64,000 nucleotides of DNA from NCBI GenBank assembly GCA_019358855.1, contig JAHHII010000005.1, positions 365,556 to 429,555 on the forward strand. The letters are read 5' to 3'. This DNA is from Timaviella obliquedivisa GSE-PSE-MK23-08B (GTDB taxonomy: Bacteria; Cyanobacteriota; Cyanobacteriia; Elainellales; Elainellaceae). The notes beneath the pieces were generated by a model that was not told the DNA's origin, ran no database searches, and saw only the letters and a list, made by a program, of their open reading frames with translations. The position numbers were made by a program, and so were the translations under genes. The number at the start of each line of letters is the position of its first letter. Position 1 is the stretch's first letter. Positions 45,812-53,385 of this stretch are shown one piece after another.

Positions 45812-46762
45812 ATGAGCGACTCATCTGAATTGAAAATTGATATCACCACTCCTGATGGTGTTGAGCTAGACCGAGGATTTACTTGGCTAGTTAAAGGCTT
45901 TGCTTTATGCACAGTGTTTTTATTGTTTTGGATGACCTGGGTTATTCTCAGTGCAGCCATTCCAGCCATTCAAACGTTTGGGCTGGGCTTTTTTTTGAGT
46001 CAAACGTGGGATGTTGGAGCGCTAGTATTTGGAGCGTTGCCCTACGTGTATGGCACGTTAATGACTTCTATCATTGCGTTAGTGATTGGCGTTCCTATTG
46101 CGATCGCCGTTGCGTTAGTTACCAGCGAAACGTTTCTGCCAATCTGGGTGCGATCGCCCCTTGCCGCGCTAGTTGAATTAATCGCCGCAATTCCCAGTGT
46201 CATTATCGGCTTATGGGGATTTTTTGTTCTGATTCCCTTTATTGATCCCGTTCAACTTTGGATATTTAAAGTCCTAGGATGGATTCCTCTCTTTGGAACA
46301 GAACCAACGGGTGGACAGGGCAGCATTTTTGTAGCAGGCGTGATTCTTGCCATCATGATTTTGCCGACGATCGCCACCATTAGCCGAGATGTGTTAACCG
46401 CGATCCCCACAGAGATCCGAAGTGCATCCAGGGCGCTAGGCTCTACTCATTGGGAAACGCTGTTTCGAGTCGTTTTGCCGACCGCAGCACCCGGTATTCT
46501 GGGCGCAATTACTCTGGGGTTAGGGCGCGCAATGGGAGAAACGATGGCAGTGACTTTGGTGATTGGAAATTCGCCGCAGTTCACGGTGTCATTGCTGAAT
46601 TTAGGGGCAACGATTCCTTCGGTTTTGGCAAATCAGTTTGCTGAGGCATTGGATACTTTGCACATTGGGGCGCTGATGTATTTGGCGTTAGCATTATTTG
46701 GGCTGACGCTGCTTGTCAATATTGCTGCGGTCATGATTGTTAGAACCTTGGAGCAGCGATAA
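45812..46762 (+). CDS. pstC: Phosphate ABC transporter permease PstC
   Basis: The protein has 316 residues and six membrane helices. The coupling motif is EIRSASRALGSTHWETLFRV, and ITLGLGRAMGETMAVTLVIG is typical of PstC. The ATG at 45812 is chosen for AAGGAA seven bases upstream; the GTG at 45782 lies in the hairpin. pstA follows after 2 bp. Confidence 0.95.
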   Translation: MSDSSELKIDITTPDGVELDRGFTWLVKGFALCTVFLLFWMTWVILSAAIPAIQTFGLGFFLSQTWDVGALVFGALPYVYGTLMTSIIALVIGVPIAIAVALVTSETFLPIWVRSPLAALVELIAAIPSVIIGLWGFFVLIPFIDPVQLWIFKVLGWIPLFGTEPTGGQGSIFVAGVILAIMILPTIATISRDVLTAIPTEIRSASRALGSTHWETLFRVVLPTAAPGILGAITLGLGRAMGETMAVTLVIGNSPQFTVSLLNLGATIPSVLANQFAEALDTLHIGALMYLALALFGLTLLVNIAAVMIVRTLEQR

Positions 46763-46764
46763 AG

Positions 46765-47655
46765 ATGCAAACCACTTCAGAAGAAAACCTTTCCCTGGAA
46801 GAAGATTTAAGGGCAGACTTGCCGATTAAACGACAGCTTTTTAGCTACGGCATGACGGCGATCGCTCTGCTTCTAACGGCTCTAGCCATTCTGCCGCTGT
46901 TTTCCATTTTGTTCTCAATTCTGCAACAAGGATTGCCCCAATTAAATTGGCAAACCTTTACTACGCTGCCATCGCCTACCGGGTCAGTGGGTGAACCGGA
47001 TGGGTTTGGTAATGCTATTATTGGCACGGCAGTGATGGTTGGAATTGCCTCTTTAATTAGTATTCCAATTGGCATCATGACGGCGATTTTTCTAGCGGAG
47101 TTTAGCCAAGGATCGGCGATCGCGGGTTTTGTTCGGTTTGTTGTGACCATTCTTAGCGGCGTTCCTTCTATTGTCGTGGGCGTGTTCGCGTATGGTGTGA
47201 TTGTGCTGACGACTAAAGAATTTTCGGCGTTGGCGGGTAGCTTTGCGCTGGCGGTTGTGATGTTGCCTATTGTGGTGTTATCAACTGAATCGGCGTTGTT
47301 GTTGGTGCCCACGGCGCAAAAGTTGGCTTCGGCAGGGCTGGGGGCAAGTCGGTTTCAGACGACGTTTAAGGTGGTCTTAGCGTCGGCATTGCCGGGAATT
47401 ATGACGGGTATTTTGCTGGCGATCGCCCGTGCGGCTGGCGAAACTGCACCGCTGATTTTCACGGCGCTCTTTAGCACCAGTTGGTTTGACAATTTACTCA
47501 GCCCCACGTCTTCGCTTTCTGTCCTGATTTATAACTACATCAGCTCAGGTTTTGTTGAAAAATATAATATGGCTTGGACGGCGGCTCTAGTGCTGCTTGG
47601 GCTAATTATGTTACTCAATCTTTCTGCTCGGTTGCTCACTCGTAAAAAGCTATAG
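46765..47655 (+). CDS. pstA: Phosphate ABC transporter permease PstA
   Basis: The protein has 296 residues and about six membrane helices with the PstA motifs LAEFSQGSAIAGFVRFVVTI, SGVPSIVVGVFAYG and AIARAAGETAPLIFTALF. It pairs with PstC to form the phosphate channel. It lies between pstC (2-bp gap) and pstB (4-bp gap). Confidence 0.95.
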   Translation: MQTTSEENLSLEEDLRADLPIKRQLFSYGMTAIALLLTALAILPLFSILFSILQQGLPQLNWQTFTTLPSPTGSVGEPDGFGNAIIGTAVMVGIASLISIPIGIMTAIFLAEFSQGSAIAGFVRFVVTILSGVPSIVVGVFAYGVIVLTTKEFSALAGSFALAVVMLPIVVLSTESALLLVPTAQKLASAGLGASRFQTTFKVVLASALPGIMTGILLAIARAAGETAPLIFTALFSTSWFDNLLSPTSSLSVLIYNYISSGFVEKYNMAWTAALVLLGLIMLLNLSARLLTRKKL

Positions 47656-47659
47656 ATTA

Positions 47660-48475
47660 ATGCCTTATTCTGAACCTGATGATTCCACATCCCTCTATTC
47701 TGATGCCCCTGCTGCAATGCGGGTGGCAAACCTGAGCTTTTCCTATGGCACTCGTTTAGTGCTAGAAGGGGTGACGATGCCCATTGCCCAGAAGCACGTG
47801 ACCGCCATTATTGGCCCTTCTGGCTGCGGCAAATCAACTTTTATCAAATCTCTGAATCGCATTGGTGAGCTAGAAACTCAGGTAAAAGTGAAGGGGAAAG
47901 TAGAGTTTTTTGGACAAGATATCTACAGCCCCGAGGTCAACATTAATCGGTTGCGTCGTCAAATTGGCATGGTGTTTCAAAAGCCTAACCCTTTCACCAT
48001 GAGCATTTACGATAACGTGGCGTATGGGGTGCGCGTGTCGGAGTCTCTGCCAAAGCGGGCGCTGGATGAAGTGGTAGAGTCGGCGCTGGTGGGTGCGGCG
48101 CTGTGGAATGAGGTGAAAGATTATTTGAATAAGTCGGCGTTGGGGCTTTCGGGAGGGCAGCAGCAGCGGCTTTGCATTGCGCGGGCGCTGGCAATTAAAC
48201 CCAAGGTGCTGTTGATGGATGAGCCGTGTTCGGCGCTTGATCCGATCGCCACTTCAAAAATTGAGGAGTTAATTCATTCGCTCCGTTCGGAGTTAACGAT
48301 CGCGATCGTGACTCACAATATGCAGCAGGCAGCGCGCATTTCTGATTACACTGCATTCTTTAGCACTGATGAAAGCCAGATTGGGCAAATGGTGGAATTT
48401 GGCACCACAACTCAAATCTTTAAAGGGGCGATCGATGGGCGCACGCGGGATTATGTCGAGGGTCGATTTGGTTAG
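47660..48475 (+). CDS. pstB: Phosphate ABC transporter ATP-binding protein PstB
   Basis: The protein has 271 residues. Walker A is GPSGCGKST, the signature is LSGGQQQRLCIARALA, Walker B is KVLLMDEPCSALDP, and the switch histidine is in VTHNMQQAARISDYTAFF, a PstB hallmark. It powers PstCA. It is the last pst gene; no phoU follows, and a gene-free repeat island begins after it. Confidence 0.96.
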   Translation: MPYSEPDDSTSLYSDAPAAMRVANLSFSYGTRLVLEGVTMPIAQKHVTAIIGPSGCGKSTFIKSLNRIGELETQVKVKGKVEFFGQDIYSPEVNINRLRRQIGMVFQKPNPFTMSIYDNVAYGVRVSESLPKRALDEVVESALVGAALWNEVKDYLNKSALGLSGGQQQRLCIARALAIKPKVLLMDEPCSALDPIATSKIEELIHSLRSELTIAIVTHNMQQAARISDYTAFFSTDESQIGQMVEFGTTTQIFKGAIDGRTRDYVEGRFG

Positions 48476-48533
48476 GGCGTTTGAACTTTTGGTATTCCTT
48501 AACAAAAGTATGATTTGCTCTCATCCTTTTGCT

Positions 48534-48746
48534 AAGGAGTTGCGTGAAAATAAAACCCTAATAGGATGCATTGACTTATCAGCCCCCTAAGGGAGTTGCA
48601 ATTAAATAACGCCCCGAACCGCCCCCTAAATCCCCCATTCTGGGGGACTTCCGAACCTGTCAAAGTCCCCCAGAATGGGGGATTTAGGGGGCTGATAAGT
48701 CAATGCATCCCATTGGGGTGTTATTTAATTGCAACTCCCTTGGCAC
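48534..48746. mobile_element. MITE family II, complex copy
   Basis: Left end AAGGAGTTGC (48534) and right end GCAACTCCCTTGGCAC (48731-48746) are inverted copies. Inside is a perfect 30-bp palindrome core: the arm 48621-48650 (starting GCCCCCTAAATC) mirrors 48663-48692. Two further arm pairs (GGATGCATTGACTTATCAG at 48564; GGGAGTTGCAATTAAATAAC at 48590) occur in the order A-B-C-C'-A'-B', which is not simply nested. This suggests insertion of one copy into another or partial duplication. There is no coding capacity. Confidence 0.75.
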
Positions 48747-48770
48747 TGCCCAATTCTTAAAGGAACAGGC

Positions 48771-48917
48771 GCGATCGCATTGCATCGGGTCGCGATCGCA
48801 TTGTGTCGGGTCGCAATGGCATTGCATCGGGTCGCAATGGCATTGCATCAACTCACATTGGTATTGCATTGACTCACAATCACATTGTGTTGAGTAACAA
48901 TCGCATTGCAGGCAGCG
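48771..48917. repeat. 7 x 21-bp tandem repeat
   Basis: Seven head-to-tail units of exactly 21 bp start at 48771, 48792, 48813, 48834, 48855, 48876 and 48897, with a consensus near GCAATGGCATTGCATCGGGTC. The first two carry a full HIP1 octamer (GCGATCGC); later units drift stepwise. The 21-bp period keeps all frames open over the repeat on both strands, so open frames here are not evidence of a gene. Confidence 0.9.
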
Positions 48918-49013
48918 CAATTCAAATGTTGAGCGGTAACAATGGCATAGGAGCGTGCGCGATCGCATCGGCGGGGCTACGGCATAGATACACGGTAGCC
49001 CCTGAAGCTCTGC

Positions 49014-49238
49014 CTACCTCACCAAGACGCTCATGTACTTACCATTGGCAAACGGGGCTGGAATAATCGGCGTGAAATGGACACGCGCTGCTTCGCAGAT
49101 ACCGCAAGGGTCGCTGGCGATCTTTTTAACGTAAAACTCGTTGATTAAATGCGTCACCTGCTCCCGTGTGCCAACAATCTACACCTGCGCTTTATCGCCA
49201 TGGGCAACGGGCAGCAGTTCGTTGAACTCTGTACTCAT
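49014..49238 (-). pseudogene. Small gene broken by one in-frame TAG
   Basis: From the ATG at 49236-49238 there is a 75-codon frame to the stop at 49014-49016, with one in-frame TAG at codon 20 (49179-49181). It begins MSTEFNELLPVAHGDKAQV and continues after the stop with IVGTREQVTHLINEFYVKKI, then a Cys pair (DPCGICEAA) and PIIPAPFANGKYMSVLVR. GAGGG lies six bases before the ATG. The coherent sequence on both sides of the TAG and the good ribosome-binding site point to a real gene lost by one substitution. I do not recognise the family. Confidence 0.65.
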
Positions 49239-49246
49239 ACTATTTC

Positions 49247-49319
49247 CCTCGCTAATGTTGGTTGAGAAGAAAAGCTTAAGGCGTGGTATTCCTAGACCAC
49301 TTGTTTAACATTAGCGAGG
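49247..49319. repeat. 13-bp inverted repeat upstream of the broken gene
   Basis: CCTCGCTAATGTT (49247-49259) is mirrored exactly at 49307-49319, enclosing a smaller stem GTGGT/ACCAC. The left arm overlaps the ribosome-binding site of the broken gene. It may be a leader structure or the end pair of a tiny insertion. Confidence 0.6.
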
Positions 49320-49631
49320 TGAAACGATAAAATCGCTACAGCCTAGCTTTCTGCTACCTCAGAAAGTCAGGTTAGCTGGTTAGTTGTGTTACTAGCACTT
49401 CTAGCCAGCGTCCTCACCTTAAGCCTGTTTACTGGTATCAAAACTAAAAACCAGTGTTGATTAGCATAAGGGCAAAGCCAGCGTTAACACAAGTATTTGA
49501 GAGTAGATGTTAGCGTTGTTAAATGAAAGAACGTAAGCGATCGGGCAACTCGGAGCAGAGAACAAAATCTTCTCATTGCTCAACAACTTGGCTACAACGG
49601 CGATCGCACTACGGAATCCTAAGAAGAATTT

Positions 49632-49788
49632 AGGGAGTTGCGTGAAAATGAAACTCCAATAGGATGCATTGACTTATCAGCCCCCTAAATCCCCCATTCT
49701 GGGGGACTTCCGAACCTTTCAAAGTCCCCCAGAATGGGGGATTTAGGGGGCAATTCGGAGTGTTATTTAATTGCAACTCCCTTGGCAC
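49632..49788. mobile_element. MITE family II, simple copy
   Basis: AGGGAGTTGC (49632-49641) and GCAACTCCCT (49773-49782) are perfect inverted ends; the right end shares six further bases (TGGCAC) with the copy at 48534-48746. The same perfect 30-bp core palindrome lies at 49680-49709 and 49722-49751 around a 12-nt loop. No target duplication could be fixed. Confidence 0.8.
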
Positions 49789-49798
49789 AGAAAATATA

Positions 49799-49956
49799 GG
49801 CGTTGCTGAATTGTAGTATGAAAATCCGGTTCCCCTGCCCTCTTAGGGAAGGGGCTAGGGGTTAGGTTGAGTCGGCAGCGAGATAGACCTCTCCCCCAAC
49901 CCCTCTCCTGAAGGAAAGGGGCTTTGAGCAGATTCATACTCTCATTCAGCAATGCC
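49799..49956. mobile_element. MITE family I, full-length copy with 8-bp target duplication
   Basis: A 158-bp element. The left 24 bp (49799-49822, GGCGTTGCTGAATTG...) match the inverted right 24 bp (49933-49956) at 20 positions. It is flanked by AAAATATA on both sides (49791-49798 and 49957-49964), an exact 8-bp target duplication. The inside holds CCCTCTCCTGAAGGAAAGGG-type sequence. No coding capacity; its helper transposase is not in the window. Confidence 0.9.
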
Positions 49957-50198
49957 AAAATATACATAGTCGAAAAACTGCCTAGAAACAAGGAGCGATC
50001 GCAGTGTAGCTAGATCGATCCTTGTGATTTCATCATAAGTTTCATCATAAATTTCATCCTGTAAGATGCACATCGCCTCACTGCCCAACAACTTAACGAC
50101 AACGGCGATCGCTCAACTTACTCACAGAATCTTTTTTAGTCTGGTTATTGCATCGTACTATACTATCCAAAGAGAAGTTACGTCGATACCATAAGCCT

Positions 50199-51002
50199 AT
50201 GAGTAGAAAGACGCGATCGTCTCGTAAACCATTGCTCCAGCCTTCAACCCGGTTGATTTCATTAAGCGCGGTTGCGGTAGTCTTGTTGCTTTGGTTCATA
50301 GCTAGTTCTCTCCAGTGGGTGTCGCCTTTGTTTCTGCCTGCACCTCAGGTAGTTTGGGCAGCATTTTTCAACATTTTTCAGCAAGGCTACAAGGATCAGC
50401 CTCTTTGGCTGCATGTGTTCGCCAGCCTGAATCGTTTGTTTTGGGCATTTTTACTAACCGTTGCCACTGCGATTCCCTTAGGATTACTCAGTGGTTGTTC
50501 GCGCAACGTTCAAGCCCTTCTTGATCCGTTCATTGAGTTTTATCGACCACTACCGCCCCTGGCTTACTACACCCTGTTGATCATTGGGCTAGGCATTGAA
50601 GATCAGTCTAAGATTGCTCTGCTTTATCTAGCAGGATTTGCGCCGCTTTATCTGGCAGCCCTGGCAGGAGTCAAAAAAATTCCTGGCGATCGCATTAACG
50701 CGGCTCGTTCTTTGGGTGCATCTTGGGTGCAGGTTTTTACCCATGTTATTTTTCCTTCTAGCCTGCCAGAGCTATTTACCGGACTGCGAACGGCGATCGG
50801 GTTTATGTATACCACCTTAGTTGCGGCTGAAATGGTTGCTGCCGTTTCGGGGTTAGGGTGGATGGTTTTAGATGCCAGCAAGTTTTTGCGGAGTGACGTG
50901 ATGGTTGTCGGAATTTTCCTAATGGGAGGAATAGCCATGTTAATAGATGGAGGAATTCGATGGATACAGCATCGCCAGATCCCTTGGATGGGACGCGAAT
51001 AA
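50199..51002 (+). CDS. tauC: Taurine/sulfonate-type ABC transporter permease
   Basis: The protein has 267 residues and six membrane helices of the TauC/SsuC family (PLPPLAYYTLLIIGLGIEDQ and the coupling motif NAARSLGASWVQVFTHVIFP). It forms the channel for taurine or related sulfonates. The ATG at 50199 is chosen; an upstream ATG at 50148 would add 17 non-family residues. The binding protein and ATPase genes follow downstream, but a 150-bp miniature element now lies between this gene and tauA. Substrate is inferred from the binding protein. Confidence 0.88.
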   Translation: MSRKTRSSRKPLLQPSTRLISLSAVAVVLLLWFIASSLQWVSPLFLPAPQVVWAAFFNIFQQGYKDQPLWLHVFASLNRLFWAFLLTVATAIPLGLLSGCSRNVQALLDPFIEFYRPLPPLAYYTLLIIGLGIEDQSKIALLYLAGFAPLYLAALAGVKKIPGDRINAARSLGASWVQVFTHVIFPSSLPELFTGLRTAIGFMYTTLVAAEMVAAVSGLGWMVLDASKFLRSDVMVVGIFLMGGIAMLIDGGIRWIQHRQIPWMGRE

Positions 51003-51071
51003 GCGATCGCAGCAACCATTACCAAAAGATTTGCAGCAACGTTTAGTCTTTAGTCAATGAGCAGCCCATAA

Positions 51072-51221
51072 GAGGATGTCTGAGAAGTATCAAGAATTCT
51101 TACACTCGCCCCCCAACCTCCCATTCTGGGGGACTTCCGCACCAGTCCTCCTTCAAAGTCCCCCAGAATGGGGGATTTAGGGGGCAGATCGGATAACAAT
51201 CTAGACCTCTCAGACATCCTC
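51072..51221. mobile_element. IS5-type MITE inside the tau operon
   Basis: A 150-bp element with perfect 14-bp inverted ends, GAGGATGTCTGAGA (51072) and TCTCAGACATCCTC (to 51221), flanked by TAA on both sides (51069-51071 and 51222-51224). The ends match the left end of the IS at 63880 (GAGGATGTTTGAAAAGT), and a TNA target duplication is typical of that IS5 subgroup. The inside holds the same palindromic core as MITE family II. There is no coding capacity. Confidence 0.9.
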
Positions 51222-51257
51222 TAAGATTCAGCACACACTCAGAAGGATAAGGCAAGA

Positions 51258-52325
51258 ATGATGATTCAAAATTGGCTCAGTCGCATCGTCTATCGTCGTC
51301 AGTTTAGCCTTCTACTGGGGATCCTTTCTCTAGGCATGGCGCTGACCTTTTCAGCTTGCTCTCCCAGTTCTACAGGAGTCGTTACTTCGCCCAGCAACAG
51401 CACCGACCCCGCCGAAATTCGCATTGGCTACCAAGTCATTCCCAACGCAGAACTGTTGGTGAAAGCGATGGGCACTGCCGAAAAAGCTTTTCCTAATTCC
51501 ACGGTGAGTTGGAAATCGTTTGACTCCGGACGGGATGTCAACACCGCAATGGCAGCAAACGGTCTGGATTTAGGGCTGGTCGGTTCTACAGGCACTTCCA
51601 TTGGCATTGCCAATCAACTCCCTTATCAGGTTTATTTTATTCAAGATGTGATTGGCGACAACGAGGCGTTGGTTGTCAAAGGCGAAATCAAATCTTTGGC
51701 TGATCTGAGGGGCAGAAAAGTTGCGGTTCCTTTTGGCTCAACGACGCACTTTAGCTTGCTTTCTGCGCTCCAAGAACTAGGACTAAACCCCAAGGAAATT
51801 ACCATTTTGGATATGCAGCCTCCTGACATGCTGGCAGCGTGGCAGCGGGGTGATATTGATGGTGGATTTGTTTGGCAGCCTACGTTGAACAAAATGATTA
51901 GTGCGAAAGGCTCGGTTTTATTGTCTGCTAAAGATCTTTACCAAAAAGGAATTATTACCGCCGACGTTGGGGTTGCCCACAAGGACTTTATCGCCAAACA
52001 TCCGGCAACGTTGCAAAAGTATGTGGCACTGTTAGATGAGGCTGTGTCATTTTATCGGGAGCAGCCAGAAGCGGCGGCAGCGGCGATCGCTCCTGAGTTG
52101 GGTCTTTCACCTGCTGCCAGCCTTCAGGTTATGAAAGAATTGGTCTGGCTCAATTCCTCCGAGCAAGCCAATGGAAAATACCTGGGTTCTGCTGAAAAAC
52201 CCGGAGCCTTTGCCAGCGTGCTCAGAGATTCAGCAGCTTTCATGAAAGCCCAAGGCGCAATTCCAACTGTTCCTGGTCTGGAGGTTTTTAAGGCAGGCAT
52301 TTACAGTGGTGGCTTAGCGAAGTAG
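51258..52325 (+). CDS. tauA: Taurine-type ABC transporter substrate-binding lipoprotein
   Basis: The protein has 355 residues. The signal peptide ends in the lipobox TFSAC (Cys34). The binding domain shows TauA features: EIRIGYQVIPNAELLVKAMG, VSWKSFDSGRDVNTAMAANG, GLVGSTGTSIGIANQLP and GDNEALVVKGEIKSLADLRG. It delivers taurine or a related sulfonate. The gene begins 37 bp after a miniature element and may be read from a promoter within or next to it. The ATPase gene follows. Confidence 0.88.
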   Translation: MMIQNWLSRIVYRRQFSLLLGILSLGMALTFSACSPSSTGVVTSPSNSTDPAEIRIGYQVIPNAELLVKAMGTAEKAFPNSTVSWKSFDSGRDVNTAMAANGLDLGLVGSTGTSIGIANQLPYQVYFIQDVIGDNEALVVKGEIKSLADLRGRKVAVPFGSTTHFSLLSALQELGLNPKEITILDMQPPDMLAAWQRGDIDGGFVWQPTLNKMISAKGSVLLSAKDLYQKGIITADVGVAHKDFIAKHPATLQKYVALLDEAVSFYREQPEAAAAAIAPELGLSPAASLQVMKELVWLNSSEQANGKYLGSAEKPGAFASVLRDSAAFMKAQGAIPTVPGLEVFKAGIYSGGLAK

Positions 52326-52463
52326 TGTGTTCCTTCATCTTCAGTCTTTCTCCCGCCAGGAGAAAAGAGCCAGACTTTAAAGTCCCTCTCTTTTGGGGAG
52401 AGGGATTTAGAATGAGGGCGATTGAATAGTTTAGAACCAGATCACTTGCGATCGCGGGGTGCC

Positions 52464-53300
52464 ATGACTCAACGTTTTTCCTCAACTCATGATGCTGTTC
52501 CTCTCACGAGCCGTAATTCCCTGCTACGTCTACGCGGAGTTAGTTTGAGCTATCCAGTCGATCGTCGATCGCAGCAAACTACCGAAGTTTTGAGGAACAT
52601 TGACTTAGAAGTGAGGCAGCGTGATTTTTTATGTGTCATTGGTTCATCGGGCTGCGGTAAAACGTCTCTGCTGCGGATTCTGGCAGGCTATGTCCAACCT
52701 ACTATTGGAACAGTGACTCTGAGTGGACAACCGCATACCCAACCGAATGCTGAAGTAGGCGTGGTGTTTCAACAGCCCAATCTCTTTCCTTGGCTCACGG
52801 TGGAAGGAAATGTGGAATTTGGACTGAAGATGAAGGGAATGGCGCGGCGCGATCGCCAACGACAGGTCGAGCAATATCTAGAACTGGTAGAACTGCGCGA
52901 TTCTGCTAAGTTGTTGCCCTATCAATTATCGGGTGGGATGAAACAACGCACGGCGATCGCTCGGGCGCTGGCTGCCAACCCCAAAATTATTTTAATGGAT
53001 GAACCTTTTGCTGCCCTAGATGCCATGACCCGTGAAACAATGCAACTTCATCTCAAAAAAATCTGGGAACAAACCCACAAAAGCATTTTTTTTATTACTC
53101 ACGATGTGGAAGAGGCGCTGCTTCTAGCCACTCGCGTGATGGTGATGTATCCTAACCCAGGGCGCATTGTCAAAGAAATGGTCAACCCTTTTGCTCATGA
53201 GTTAGGGCATTACTCGACTTCGCAAGTGCGATCGTCCAAAGCATTTGTCGAAATGCGAGAATATCTCATTGCCGAAATTAGAGGCTCGCATCCTTACTAG
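52464..53300 (+). CDS. tauB: Taurine-type ABC transporter ATP-binding protein
   Basis: The protein has 278 residues. Walker A is GSSGCGKTS, the signature is LSGGMKQRTAIARALA, Walker B is IILMDEPFAALDAMT and the switch His is in FFITHDVEEALLLATRV, all typical of TauB/SsuB. The ATG at 52464 is preferred to a TTG at 52422. The tauA-tauB gap holds a palindrome (CTCTCTTTTGGGGAGAG, 52386-52402). Confidence 0.9.
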   Translation: MTQRFSSTHDAVPLTSRNSLLRLRGVSLSYPVDRRSQQTTEVLRNIDLEVRQRDFLCVIGSSGCGKTSLLRILAGYVQPTIGTVTLSGQPHTQPNAEVGVVFQQPNLFPWLTVEGNVEFGLKMKGMARRDRQRQVEQYLELVELRDSAKLLPYQLSGGMKQRTAIARALAANPKIILMDEPFAALDAMTRETMQLHLKKIWEQTHKSIFFITHDVEEALLLATRVMVMYPNPGRIVKEMVNPFAHELGHYSTSQVRSSKAFVEMREYLIAEIRGSHPY

Positions 53301-53385
53301 TTGCTGTCAAACGCCAGCATTTGCTAAAAACATCTAACGTTCAACTAGTGGGCATTGAGAAACTCATGCCATTAGCAGCATTCAC

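Noticed and set aside
48771..48917. CRISPR array
   Set aside because: Units are contiguous 21-bp tandem repeats without unique spacers, and no cas genes are in the window.
48684..48968. Cys-rich open frame on the minus strand (and a matching plus-strand frame)
   Set aside because: It is produced by the 21-bp tandem repeat, which keeps all frames open; parts lie inside a MITE; no ribosome-binding site.
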